A stretch of 33,805 nucleotides of DNA from Arenibacter arenosicollis (GTDB lineage: Bacteria; Bacteroidota; Bacteroidia; Flavobacteriales; Flavobacteriaceae), in the NCBI RefSeq assembly GCF_014397245.1, contig NZ_JACLHY010000034.1:1-33805 (forward strand), written 5' to 3'. The notes under the pieces were generated by a model. It saw nothing but the letters and a program-made list of their open reading frames with translations. It was not told the DNA's origin and searched no databases. The first letter of the stretch is position 1. Each line of letters begins with the position of its first letter. Below, piece by piece: positions 24,949 to 32,907 of the stretch. A program made the position numbers and the translations under genes.

Positions 24949-25779
24949 CTAATCAACATAATGAGCTAGGCCAGGATTGGAAATAAACTGCTCTTTGTCC
25001 ATCATAAAAATGGTTGGCTTTTGACCGGTTATTTTTTTAAAATCTTTTATAAAATGTGCTTGATCAAAATAACCACATTGGTACGCAACACTGGTAAGGT
25101 CGATCATATGATCCTCATTTAACAATCGCAGTACTTCATTAATACGGACAATGCGGAGATAGTGTTTTGGACTTATACCAAGCTTTTCCTTAAATTCCCT
25201 TTCCAATTGACGCTGGCTTATATATAGTTGACTACTAAGGTCCTTTATCCTGACGCCTTTGGTATTGCGAATGAGTTCGGCAGCCAAGTTTACGTAGTTC
25301 AGGTCGATCTTTTTGTCTAGCAGGTTCTTCAATAAATAATTTTCTGTATGCCGAATCATGGAGTCAACACCTATTTTTTCTTTTAACCTTTTACTGAAGT
25401 CTAGAAAGCCGTGGCCCAATACCATCGACATATCTTCGTAGCTTTCCATTAGCAAGGAAGAAGGGACTCCAAAGATGTTATAGATGCCTTCCGGCTTAAA
25501 GCGAATGGCAAAGACACTAACACAATTTTTAAACCTCACTTCGCAAGGTTGGGTTATCAACCCCAATATCAGGTAGTCCGGGGTTTGTGACCAGGTTTTG
25601 TTATTTTCAAGGTCGCAGTGTAAATCGTTTAAATGAATAATTAATTCCAGGCAGCCATTTGGAATCATTTGCATGGACATGGATCCGGTAGCATTTATAT
25701 TAAAACTACCTTCCCAAAAAAGCTCCACGAAGGGTCGTAAGCTTTCGCATGGCATATATTCTTTTATCTGACTTTCCAT
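24949..25779 (-). CDS. AraC-family transcriptional regulator
   Basis: 276 residues. The N-terminal sensor domain of about 150 residues (IKEYMPCESLRPFVELFWEG, PNGCLELIIHLND) is the type often found in Bacteroidota AraC proteins with unknown ligand. The C-terminal pair of helix-turn-helix motifs reads VRIKDLSSQLYISQRQLERE, FKEKLGISPKHYLRIVRIN and SVAYQCGYFDQAHFIKDFKK, then ITGQKPTIF, a complete AraC DNA-binding domain. It may control the MBL-fold gene 126 nt upstream, on the same strand, but nothing in the sequence proves this. Confidence 0.92.
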   Translation of the reverse strand: MESQIKEYMPCESLRPFVELFWEGSFNINATGSMSMQMIPNGCLELIIHLNDLHCDLENNKTWSQTPDYLILGLITQPCEVRFKNCVSVFAIRFKPEGIYNIFGVPSSLLMESYEDMSMVLGHGFLDFSKRLKEKIGVDSMIRHTENYLLKNLLDKKIDLNYVNLAAELIRNTKGVRIKDLSSQLYISQRQLEREFKEKLGISPKHYLRIVRINEVLRLLNEDHMIDLTSVAYQCGYFDQAHFIKDFKKITGQKPTIFMMDKEQFISNPGLAHYVD

Positions 25780-25905
25780 TTGTCCATTTCAATAAACTTA
25801 AAGATAGTTTATTTTGGGCTATGACTGAAATTTGAAGAAGCTCTTAGGTAGATCTAATAGTTTGTCAATCTGATGGTTATGACCTAAAATACATTATAGG
25901 AGGGT

Positions 25906-26643
25906 TTAAACCACCTTAAGCTCTTTGTGCCACAATTCCCTCATTACAATATCAAGATCCCGTAATGCCTGGCTACAATCCCCTACAAATGAAGAACCAT
26001 GCATGGTTGCCAGGGTCTTAGGTTTTAAATCTGCCAAGGAATAAAGTATCTGTGCAGTATTATGCGTATAAGGAGTATATTCCATCAATGGTCCCTGATC
26101 ATATTCGAGCATAGAACTTTTATGCGAAGCCAAGATGTCCTTATCCGTTATATCTGTTACATTACCATTTTGGTGAAAAAGATCCGAACATAAAAGAGTT
26201 CCGTTTGTTTCCTCAAACAATACGCCAGCATCCCAACCATGTGGTAAATGTGGCGTTCTAATAAAACGATATTTATGTTTGCCTGTATTTAATATTTCAT
26301 TACTGGCCATTGCATGGGCCGGTCTTATTGCAAAGTCACCCATATTTACTATGGCACCTACTTCACTGCACACGGCTTTAGCATTTGGAGCTACCTGCAG
26401 CCACTCATTAAGTGCCCCGCACTCATCCACCTCAAAATGACTAAAACCGATCCACATGATCTTTGATGGATCAATTAATTTGCGGACCTCTTCCAGTACC
26501 ACGGGAAACATTTGTTTCATTCCTGCATGATATAGCATGGGTTCATCATCTTTGATCAGAAAATGATTGAATTGTAGATTGAATTCTTTAACAAATACTG
26601 AGATTCGGTAAACATCCGGTGCTATTTCTGAAACTTTGATCAT
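25906..26643 (-). CDS. MBL-fold protein of the flavodiiron ODP type
   Basis: 245 residues from the start at 26643 (MIKVSEIAPDVYRISVFVKE), which matches the usual N-terminus of this fold; the frame is open to 26727. The diiron-type ligand pattern is visible: SHFEVDECGA (His69, Glu71, Asp73; the H-x-E-x-D signature of flavodiiron proteins), PHLPHGWDAG (His), LLCSDLFHQNG (Asp) and TMHGSSFVGD (His). The His that usually follows Asp73 is Glu here. There is no flavodoxin domain, so it is a stand-alone oxygen- or NO-reductase-like or hydrolase module. Partner unknown. Confidence 0.85.
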   Translation of the reverse strand: MIKVSEIAPDVYRISVFVKEFNLQFNHFLIKDDEPMLYHAGMKQMFPVVLEEVRKLIDPSKIMWIGFSHFEVDECGALNEWLQVAPNAKAVCSEVGAIVNMGDFAIRPAHAMASNEILNTGKHKYRFIRTPHLPHGWDAGVLFEETNGTLLCSDLFHQNGNVTDITDKDILASHKSSMLEYDQGPLMEYTPYTHNTAQILYSLADLKPKTLATMHGSSFVGDCSQALRDLDIVMRELWHKELKVV

Positions 26644-26913
26644 GACTTCATTTTTTAATGAATGAGAATAAATTAATATTCTATTCCTATTGATATGTAA
26701 TAAAGATATTACAGAAAAATCAGGCACGATTGTAAAAAAACGACATTGTAGAAAAGGTTTTCTTCCTTTGTCCGTTTTTGTCCCAGATTCGTAACGAGAA
26801 CCTTAAGACTTTACCACAGTATCCCTAAAGTTGAGGATTTTCGGCTTAACACTCCAGAAGTGTGGTTAGGAAATCAGTGACAATGGACAACAAGGTGTGT
26901 TGGCGAATCTTTT

Positions 26914-27555
26914 TTATTGATTTTTGAAATACCTATCGAGTTTCATTTCGTAAGTTTCCTCTCTCGTTAGAAGATAGATTGCCGCCCATAATCGGTTTTT
27001 GGGAATATTAAAATCAAATTTGGAATGGTTTTCAGTAAACCAATATGCCGAATAAGCAGATAGGTTTCCCACATCGCTCATTAGTTTTCGTAGTGATTTG
27101 AAATATGGGTCCTCTTTTCCGATTTCTTCAAGGTAGTCCATGTATTTGCTAAAGGGTTTTAATTCCAGGGTAGTAATATTGTCAAGATTTCTATAAATGC
27201 TATCCCGATAAGTGATAAGGTCAATATGGTCGTTAAAAGTCCATACAGCTGCGAATTGTGCAGTATCCAAACTTTTTAGGAATTGATATTTCACATTTTC
27301 TTCAAAGGGCACAATATATTCTGGGGTTTTTGCAATTTTTTCAAAAAAAAGATGGTATGTTTCATTGGCGCCGGTTCTATTCCCATTATCTAAAACCAAA
27401 TCGTCCACATACTGAATCATGGACTCCAAGCCTTTAATTTCAGTATCTGTAAAAACTTTGGTTAAAGATTTATCGCTCCTTAAGTCAATCCCATTTTGAC
27501 TCCAGAGTTGTGATGTTGCCAATAAAAATGATATAATAACTATAACTTTATTCAT
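26914..27555 (-). CDS. Secreted protein of unknown function
   Basis: 213 residues with a clear signal peptide (MNKVIVIISFLLATSQLWSQ). The mature part is helix-rich and acidic (DTEIKGLESMIQYVDDLVLD, FAAVWTFNDHIDLITYRDSI, NRLWAAIYLLTREETYEMKL). I see no catalytic motif and do not recognise a family. A perfect 8-bp inverted repeat lies about 43 nt upstream of its start. It probably acts in the periplasm. Confidence 0.75.
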   Translation of the reverse strand: MNKVIVIISFLLATSQLWSQNGIDLRSDKSLTKVFTDTEIKGLESMIQYVDDLVLDNGNRTGANETYHLFFEKIAKTPEYIVPFEENVKYQFLKSLDTAQFAAVWTFNDHIDLITYRDSIYRNLDNITTLELKPFSKYMDYLEEIGKEDPYFKSLRKLMSDVGNLSAYSAYWFTENHSKFDFNIPKNRLWAAIYLLTREETYEMKLDRYFKNQ

Positions 27556-27597
27556 GATTTTAAATTCTGGTTTAAAATTATTGCCTAAGGTTATGTA

Positions 27598-27620
27598 TAG
27601 TTACTGAATACTAGTAACTA
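27598..27620. promoter_or_regulatory. Perfect inverted repeat upstream of the secreted-protein gene
   Basis: TAGTTACT-GAATACT-AGTAACTA: 8-bp arms around a 7-nt spacer, 43 nt before the start codon at 27555 and 11 nt before the dispersed repeat at 27631. It has the shape of a dimeric regulator's operator. The regulator is not known. It could also be an outer part of the repeat, since the 28941 copy has GTTACTAGTTAA nearby. Confidence 0.4.
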
Positions 27621-27630
27621 TATTCTTCTT

Positions 27631-27761
27631 ATATCTCTAAGATAACAAATCCCTGGTATTTTCCAGTTCCAATATTTTTTGAAAAAGGGCCGGTAAAGGC
27701 GCAAAAATGGGAAGGCTAAATTTTTAGAAGCATTTGAACAATTAGCTGCGCTGACACGAGC
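27631..27761 (+). repeat. Dispersed repeat, left member of a 95%-identical direct pair
   Basis: 131 nt that match 28941-29071 at 125 positions with no gaps, by direct reading. It begins ATATCTCTAAGATAACAAAT and ends GCGCTGACACGAGC. A more degenerate tail (to about 27790) can pair with the GCTGACACGAGC end. With the second copy it brackets the lipoprotein gene. The remainder of this 332-nt gap (27556-27887) holds the inverted repeat at 27598 and otherwise nothing I recognise. Confidence 0.85.
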
Positions 27762-27887
27762 TGAAGCCTGGCCTAACTAGGGGCGTGACACAAGTGCTTA
27801 CAGGGGCAGGAACAATCTTGTTTTTTAGTGAGTATCCCAAAACCTTTTTGAACCAAAAAATATTTGACATAATGAATAAGCGGTTTT

Positions 27888-28727
27888 TTAATTGGAATAA
27901 AGATTAAAAAAATGTTCTGTATCTTTTATGTCTTGTATTCCTAATATCCAACAAACTTCGGAAAGGTCCGAAAAGTCTAATCCACCCTTCGAAATGGCCT
28001 CATTGTTATAACGTCCTTCTTTTCCGTTATACTTATTGGATAATTCTATAGCAAGCTCCCATATTTCTAACAGTTCTGGGTTCTTAATTTTATCTTTCCA
28101 GTTAGAATAGTCAGGTGAACGAAAGCCCGGTGTTCCATTTCCAACAACGTTACCATCAGGTATTTTATGATAATCAGCATTATTTTTTACAAATTGAAGG
28201 TGCTCAGGGGAGGTTACTTTTTCGTTCCAATCAGAATGTTGAACCACATGAATATTTTGAGTGGTATTTATTTCAGGTAAATCAGCTTGAATAGATCTTA
28301 AAAGTTCAGCCGTAAAATCTGATTGCCCCGCCTCTGCAATCCAAATTGCACCTTCATTTTCGAGTGTCGCTATTATTTTAACTTTAACTTGCTCAACTGC
28401 GGATTTTCTATTTTCATGGGCATCTGACCAATTGTCTCCAAAAGCAAGCTGAAATAAAGCGTTAGGAGGAATGTATAACCCGTCCTGAATACCATAAGTA
28501 CCAGCAACTGCATAATAGTTTATTTTTAAAAAATTGGGATTGGATATTAGAGTAATAAAAGCGGCTAAAGTATGAAGGTCATCAACATCTGTTTTGCAAT
28601 CATATTGAACCAATAATAGGTCCTTTTCTATATTAAAGCTTGTTGATTGAGAGTCACTTTTATCCAAATCATTACTTTTACAAGACCATAAAATTATTGC
28701 TATTAAAATTAATATTTTCGACCTCAT
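27888..28727 (-). CDS. Lipoprotein with nucleoside-hydrolase-like N-terminal motif
   Basis: 279 residues. The signal ends in the lipobox ILWSC (Cys16), so it is anchored by a lipidated cysteine. The first strand of the mature domain is LLLVQYDCKTDVDDLHTLAA, with the D-x3-D-x-D-D pattern (Asp43, 47, 49, 50) that holds Ca2+ and ribose in inosine-uridine nucleoside hydrolases. Later parts (AEAGQSDFTAELLRSIQADL, VVQHSDWNEK) are compatible with that fold but divergent. It might be a secreted glycoside or nucleoside hydrolase. Substrate unknown. It is the only gene between two near-identical 131-bp direct repeats. Confidence 0.75.
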   Translation of the reverse strand: MRSKILILIAIILWSCKSNDLDKSDSQSTSFNIEKDLLLVQYDCKTDVDDLHTLAAFITLISNPNFLKINYYAVAGTYGIQDGLYIPPNALFQLAFGDNWSDAHENRKSAVEQVKVKIIATLENEGAIWIAEAGQSDFTAELLRSIQADLPEINTTQNIHVVQHSDWNEKVTSPEHLQFVKNNADYHKIPDGNVVGNGTPGFRSPDYSNWKDKIKNPELLEIWELAIELSNKYNGKEGRYNNEAISKGGLDFSDLSEVCWILGIQDIKDTEHFFNLYSN

Positions 28728-28940
28728 TTTGCGTTAATTTATAAATATTCAATTTACTTGTATACTCCACATAAACTTTAAAAACTTCTATTAATTATCA
28801 TAGCTGTTTTAACATTGATTTTTCAGATTACCTTATAAATGGGACGTCTTCTTTTGTATTCACACTATAAGTTAATGGCAAGCTTAGTGGTGATTTTTTT
28901 CAACGGACATGTAAAGTTACTAGTTAATTATACAACTTTT

Positions 28941-29071
28941 ATATCTCTAAGATAACAAATCCCTCGGATTTTCCAGTTCCAATATTTTTTGAAAAAGGGC
29001 CGGTAAAGGCACAAAAATGGGAAGGCTAAATTTTTAGAAGCAATTGAACAATAAGCTGCGCTGGCACGAGC
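28941..29071 (+). repeat. Dispersed repeat, right member of the direct pair
   Basis: Same orientation and length as 27631-27761, differing at six positions. It continues with a tail to about 29109 that includes GTCAGTCTGTCGATAGGCAG and GCGCGTGCTAG. GCACGAGC near its end can pair with GCGCGTGC, giving a terminal hairpin. It fills much of the 416-nt gap between the lipoprotein start and the VOC stop. The 28728-28940 part should contain the lipoprotein promoter, which I cannot place. Confidence 0.85.
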
Positions 29072-29143
29072 AGAATGTCAGTCTGTCGATAGGCAGGCGC
29101 GTGCTAGTGGGAGAGCCTATTGCAATTTATAATCATTTTGGGT

Positions 29144-29656
29144 TTATTTTGAATAAGCACCTGAAGAATATGTCAATTCATAACTATGCGTGTAAATTTC
29201 AAAAACAATACCGAAGGGGTCTTCCACATAGCACATTTTGAAAGGTTTATCGTTAGGGTAATATTCCCTAATCGGCATACGCTGTTTACCACCATAAGAA
29301 ACAATCTTATCTATTAACTCTTCAATATTTGGGTCTTGTACGCAAAAATGAAAAAGGCCGGTATTGAAAGGATTAAATTCGGGAGCTTCTTTTATTCCGT
29401 TTGGAAAGGAAAATAATTCAATTCCAATTCCGTCCGAAGTTGCCAAATGGGCAATTTCAAATTCAGTCCAGTCCTCTCCGAAAACATCAATGCACATTTG
29501 ACCGATAGCGGTCTCCCTTTCCTTTTTGACTTTGGATGGTTCCATTATTATGTACCAGCCCATTACTTCTGAATAGAATTTTACAGCTTCATTTATATTA
29601 GGAACTGTAATTCCAATATGAGAAAATGATTTTGGATAATTTTTAATATCTGTCAT
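29144..29656 (-). CDS. VOC-family (glyoxalase-like) protein
   Basis: 170 residues from the start at 29656 (MTDIKNYPKSFSHIGITVPN); the ATG at 29677 adds seven residues and lies on the promoter -7 box. First module: HIGITVPNINEAVKFYSEVM. Second module: FNTGLFHFCVQDPNIEELID, then VEDPFGIVFEIYTHSYE with the family's conserved Glu. The fold suits a dioxygenase or lyase with a small-molecule substrate. It is divergent from an HxlR regulator whose family often controls such neighbours, so regulation by that protein is likely. Confidence 0.9.
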   Translation of the reverse strand: MTDIKNYPKSFSHIGITVPNINEAVKFYSEVMGWYIIMEPSKVKKERETAIGQMCIDVFGEDWTEFEIAHLATSDGIGIELFSFPNGIKEAPEFNPFNTGLFHFCVQDPNIEELIDKIVSYGGKQRMPIREYYPNDKPFKMCYVEDPFGIVFEIYTHSYELTYSSGAYSK

Positions 29657-29674
29657 TGGTTCTAATTTTAATTG

Positions 29675-29730
29675 CAAAATTAATTTATATTTGCCTTATG
29701 GGCAATAACTTACTAAAAAGTAGTATAGTT
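29675..29730. promoter_or_regulatory. Divergent VOC/HxlR control region with promoter and dyad
   Basis: On the minus strand TTG (29705-29703) and, after 20 nt, TAATTTTG (29682-29675) form a Bacteroidota-type promoter for the VOC gene. Next to it AACTTACT-AAAA-AGTAGTATAGTT (29707-29730) is a dyad with TACT/AGTA at its centre, a shape common for HxlR dimers. Binding would cover the upstream side of the VOC promoter and the HxlR leader. Confidence 0.5.
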
Positions 29731-29771
29731 ACCAAAAGGAGTATAATAATGATAATCAGTAATTTAAGTTA

Positions 29772-30089
29772 ATGATTCTGAAAAAAGATAATAGTTGTCC
29801 TTTAAATTATACAATGAATATAATAGGCACAAAATGGAAGCCTTTAATTTTATTTCATTTATTGGAAGGTGCTTTACGTTCAGGAATATTACAAAAGAAA
29901 ATCCCTGGCATTTCAAATAAAATGTTTACCCAAACAGTAAGGGAATTGGAAAAAGATGGGCTTATTACTAGAAAAGTTTTTCCTGTAGTTCCTCCTAGAG
30001 TGGAATACAAATTAAGCGATAGAGGGAATTCATTGGAGGAAATTTTAAGGAGTTTGGATACTTGGGGTTCCACTGATTGTCAAAACTGA
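29772..30089 (+). CDS. HxlR-family transcriptional regulator
   Basis: 105 residues, the standard single winged-helix of the family. It starts MILKKDNSCPLNYTMNIIGT with the conserved Cys9 that in several relatives senses electrophiles or oxidants. It continues KWKPLILFHLLEGALRSGIL, ISNKMFTQTVRELEKDGLIT (recognition helix and start of wing) and PPRVEYKLSDRGNSLEEIL. It is transcribed divergently from the VOC gene and probably controls it in response to a reactive small molecule. Confidence 0.92.
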   Translation: MILKKDNSCPLNYTMNIIGTKWKPLILFHLLEGALRSGILQKKIPGISNKMFTQTVRELEKDGLITRKVFPVVPPRVEYKLSDRGNSLEEILRSLDTWGSTDCQN

Positions 30090-30264
30090 TTGCCTTGCGA
30101 ATATTTCCAATTTGTGGGTGAGGTATTGAATATGGTGCGTTTGGCAATTGATCGATTATATATTTCAATTTTATACTATACCTATTTAATCATAAATTAC
30201 ACATTGTCAGGTGTATACTGCCAAAAAGCTTGGCAAGCGGGAACGACTCTGTAGGGCTGGTTAA

Positions 30265-31201
30265 TTAAACATGGTGTTGTTTGTAGTTTTCTATTTCGAA
30301 ATGTTTCAATACACGTAAAACCCTTAACGTATTCCATCTGCTTGGTTTTCCCGCTTTTTCCATTTCAAAGTGATCTCTTCCTGGATGCTTGGATTGTACA
30401 TTCCAGGTAGAATCTTTATTTCGCTTTTTTAGTAAAACCTGGATTGCTGGATTCATTCTCTCATCCCATCTACGTCCAGAATACTGAAAATAATCCAATG
30501 CGCGAAGAATATCGTACTTCCACCGACTTGGATATGGAAGATTTAGAAATTCTTTTCTAATAATGTTTCCTGTTCGGTCAGAAAGAAATAATTGGTGTAT
30601 TAGGATAAACTCTTCTGCACTCCTTATGGCATTTTGAATTTCATTTTTTCGGTAAGTGTTTCCTGCCTTCTGGATCTCCAGTAATCCTTCAAGCACAGAT
30701 AAGGTAGTGTGTAACGAACTATGAACCGCTCCACTTCTTGTTGTTCTACAATTGAACCCTCCATCTGGCATTAATTCATTCATAATACTATCTGCAACTG
30801 AGTATAATTTTTGTTCTTCCGTTTGAAAGTAAGTCGCATAATTCAAAAACATTCCATTTACACAAACATCACTATGGACAGATGTAGAAGGCCCCAATTT
30901 TATACCTCCATCTTCAGCTTTAGAGGAGGCCAAGACCATCTCAATGGTTTTTTGCAGTTCTTAGGCACAAGTTGCGAAGGTCTAAAAGGGTATAATGGGA
31001 GGAAATCCACTTTGGTTGATAAAAACTCTGTCCCCAATGTCCATTCGACTTTCGTTTGGACAAAAACTGTTTTCCCCAACCTTCTTGGGCTATTCTATCT
31101 TGTAAGTCTTTGCGGTCATTTCCTAACAAATCTCGGTAAACCTGGTATTGTATTGAAACATCACCCTGTAGCAACCATTCTATGATTTGTTGTTCATCCA
31201 T
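30265..31201 (-). pseudogene. Prenyltransferase/squalene-cyclase-like protein, frameshifted
   Basis: Two abutting frames together make one protein of about 310 residues. The 5' part starts at 31201 (MDEQQIIEWLLQGDVSIQYQ, GWGKQFLSKRKSNGHWGQSF, SSHYTLLDLRNLCLRTAKNH) and stops at 30941. The 3' part continues TIEMVLASSKAEDGGIKLGP in a +1 phase, then VNGMFLNYATYF, PDGGFNCRTTRSGAVHSSLH and PSRWNTLRVLRVLKHFEIEN. The repeated alpha-helical pattern and the DGGxxC and HWG motifs recall squalene-cyclase-like toroids of unknown function. The phases meet at a run of six A (GCAAAAAACC); one A fewer restores a single frame. It is thus a real frameshift or a homopolymer read error. Confidence 0.7.
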
Positions 31202-31249
31202 TCTAATTACTGCTAGCATGTTGGTGTATGGTCATTTCCTAACAAATCT
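31114..31249. repeat. Exact 20-bp direct repeat spanning the start of the frameshifted gene
   Basis: GGTCATTTCCTAACAAATCT occurs at 31114-31133, inside the coding sequence (it encodes RDLLGND in the minus strand), and again at 31230-31249 upstream of that gene. Flanking sequences differ. The second copy sits just outside the presumed left end of the IS110 element. Confidence 0.8.
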
Positions 31250-31261
31250 AGCAAATACAAA

Positions 31262-31479
31262 CCGAACCTGCTAGCCGACAGACTGGTAGAAAATCAGTCC
31301 CGCCACGCTTTTGGGCGTGGGAGAATTTTCGTAAGTAGGCTATAACCAAGCAACCCGCCCGTACCGAACGGTACATGCCCTACTGATCAATCAGACGGTC
31401 GTTCGGGAAGGTTAATTATAGCATCGATGAAAAAGCAGTAAGTCGAGTATCTTTAAATTATAGCTAAAACCTTAAAGAT
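31262..31479 (+). ncRNA. Presumed IS110 left-end noncoding region, candidate bridge RNA
   Basis: About 220 nt without a gene directly upstream of the IS110-type recombinase. IS110-group elements encode a bridge RNA in this position that pairs with donor and target DNA. Visible hairpins are CCACGC (31303-31308) with GCGTGG (31315-31320), and GTACC (31361-31365) with GGTAC (31370-31374). The guide loops and limits cannot be fixed from one copy. If the element is of the IS1111 group, the RNA would lie at the right end instead. Confidence 0.35.
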
Positions 31480-32535
31480 ATGAACACTCAAATTACTGCC
31501 ACACCTAAGTTATTCATTGGTATCGATATACACAAACGAAGCTGGAAGATTCATTGTTCCACGGACCTTTTTTCAGGCAAATCCTTTAGCATGGCTCCCG
31601 ATCCGGAACTTTTACGGAAGTATGTAGACAAACATTTTGCAGGACATGAGGTCAATGTTGTCTATGAGGCCGGTTGCTGTGGTTACCATGCCCATCGTTG
31701 CTTTGAGGGTTATGGTTGGCGTTCAATGGTGGTGAACCCTGCCGACGTACACAGAAAGGGACGGGAACTCCATGCAAAGACCGATATGATCGATGCTCAA
31801 TTGCTGAGTAGGGAACTTAAGGACGGTCGTCTGGACAGCATCCACGTACCAGGGAAGGAACGGGAACAGCTCAGGAGCCTTTTCCGTAGGCGCAACGATC
31901 TCGTAAAGGACTATAGGCGGATCAAGAGCTACATCAAGATGCAGTTGCTCTATTTTGGTATCAAGGAACCCGAGGAGTTCGACAACGACCATTGGAGCCA
32001 CAAGTATCGGAAGTGGTTGGACGATTTGGTCTTTGGATATCCCACGGCGAAGGCGACCTTGGAGAGCAGGATGCGTTTTTTTCGTTTCGTGGATCAGGAA
32101 CTGCGCGATGTTTCTACCCAACTCAGGAGGTATTGCAAAGTCCACTACAAGAAGGATTATATGCTGCTGCGGAGTATTCCCGGAATCGGAGGGATAGTGG
32201 CATGCGGCATTCTTTGTGAATTGGGGGACCTGAGGAGGTTCAACAGCGTAAAGCATCTGGCGGGCTATGTAGGCCTGGCCCCAGGGGTGCACCAGAGCGG
32301 AAGTAATTATAGGACACTGGGGATAACGCCAAGGGCGCACCGTTTGATCCGGTCCTACTTTGTGGAGGCTGCCTGGCAGGCGATACGGGCGGATCCTGTT
32401 ATGCAGGCCTATTACCGCAAGCACCATGGCAAGAACGTAAAGAGCATTATCATAAAGGTGGCCAGGAAACTGCTGAGCAGGACACTGGCGGTAATAAAGA
32501 CGGAGACCCCTTATGTGATAGGGGTATTGGAATAA
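31480..32535 (+). CDS. IS110-family transposase (DEDD recombinase)
   Basis: 351 residues, full length. The N-terminal RuvC-like domain has the DEDD set: FIGIDIHKRSW (Asp16), VVYEAGCCGY (Glu63), and KTDMIDAQLLSREL (Asp102, Asp105). The C-terminal Tnp20 domain has LLRSIPGIGGIVACGILCEL, HLAGYVGLAPGVHQSGSNYR and RAHRLIRSYFVEAAWQAIR, where a serine acts in strand exchange in this family. No stop or frameshift interrupts it, so the element may be active. It works with an RNA encoded in its own flank. The start at 31480 fits the conserved beginning. Confidence 0.95.
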   Translation: MNTQITATPKLFIGIDIHKRSWKIHCSTDLFSGKSFSMAPDPELLRKYVDKHFAGHEVNVVYEAGCCGYHAHRCFEGYGWRSMVVNPADVHRKGRELHAKTDMIDAQLLSRELKDGRLDSIHVPGKEREQLRSLFRRRNDLVKDYRRIKSYIKMQLLYFGIKEPEEFDNDHWSHKYRKWLDDLVFGYPTAKATLESRMRFFRFVDQELRDVSTQLRRYCKVHYKKDYMLLRSIPGIGGIVACGILCELGDLRRFNSVKHLAGYVGLAPGVHQSGSNYRTLGITPRAHRLIRSYFVEAAWQAIRADPVMQAYYRKHHGKNVKSIIIKVARKLLSRTLAVIKTETPYVIGVLE

Positions 32536-32741
32536 CCTAAAGGATAAACAGCAACCAGATAACAAAGCTCACAACGAAGTATTCAAAGCCAGTACCACAA
32601 AACAACGTGGGTGGCCCAAGGAATTGGGATCACATTTTTATAGCAAGTGGCCGGGCTTATTATAACTTATAATCATACAGATGCCGGTGACGTTCATAAT
32701 CTAGGATCGATCACATATAGGATGCGGAGCAAGTTATATAT

Positions 32742-32801
32742 GGTGTTGAAGTATTGACAACCAAGTAAAAAGCTGACAAGGGTTGCCAACAATTCAACAC
32801 C
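32742..32801. repeat. 21-bp imperfect inverted repeat (hairpin) right of IS110
   Basis: GGTGTTGAAGTATTGACAACC (32742-32762) is complementary at 18 of 21 positions to 32781-32801, with an 18-nt loop. It is preceded by the GTTATATATGGTGTT core also found at 22844. GTTGCCAAC in its right arm recurs at 33490. The hairpin could be the edge of IS110, a REP-like element, or a recombination site. The following 100 nt to the toxin gene contain GTTGGCAAC (32882-32890) and no gene. Confidence 0.65.
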
Positions 32802-32907
32802 CCAAAATCACCAATATGGACTGATAAAAAATAAAATATTAACTTTAAGGAACTGGACTAGTGCTTTTCATAGGAGCCCTTGTTGGCAACAGTTTTATTT
32901 TAACTTT

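Larger units (their letters stand above)
31262..32741 (+). mobile_element. IS110-family insertion sequence (ends uncertain)
   Basis: Defined by the recombinase gene plus noncoding flanks of about 220 nt on the left and 200 nt on the right. IS110 elements lack terminal inverted repeats and make no or short target duplications, so the ends cannot be read directly. The left limit is placed after the 20-bp repeat at 31249, and the right limit before the inverted repeat at 32742. The coding part is visibly richer in G+C than its neighbours, in keeping with recent arrival. Confidence 0.5.

Noticed and set aside
30219..30235. TGCCAA-AAAGC-TTGGCA hairpin as terminator of the HxlR gene
   Set aside because: It lies 130 nt past the stop and has no T tract on either side.
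30941..30962. A-AAA-AAC slippery heptamer in the prenyltransferase-like gene, suggesting programmed -1 frameshifting
   Set aside because: The heptamer is in the correct phase, but a -1 shift does not enter the frame that encodes the rest of the protein; a +1 shift (one A fewer) does. Mutation or read error is simpler.
31723..32565. 280-codon minus-strand frame
   Set aside because: Antisense of the IS110 transposase, an effect of its higher G+C content; no motifs.
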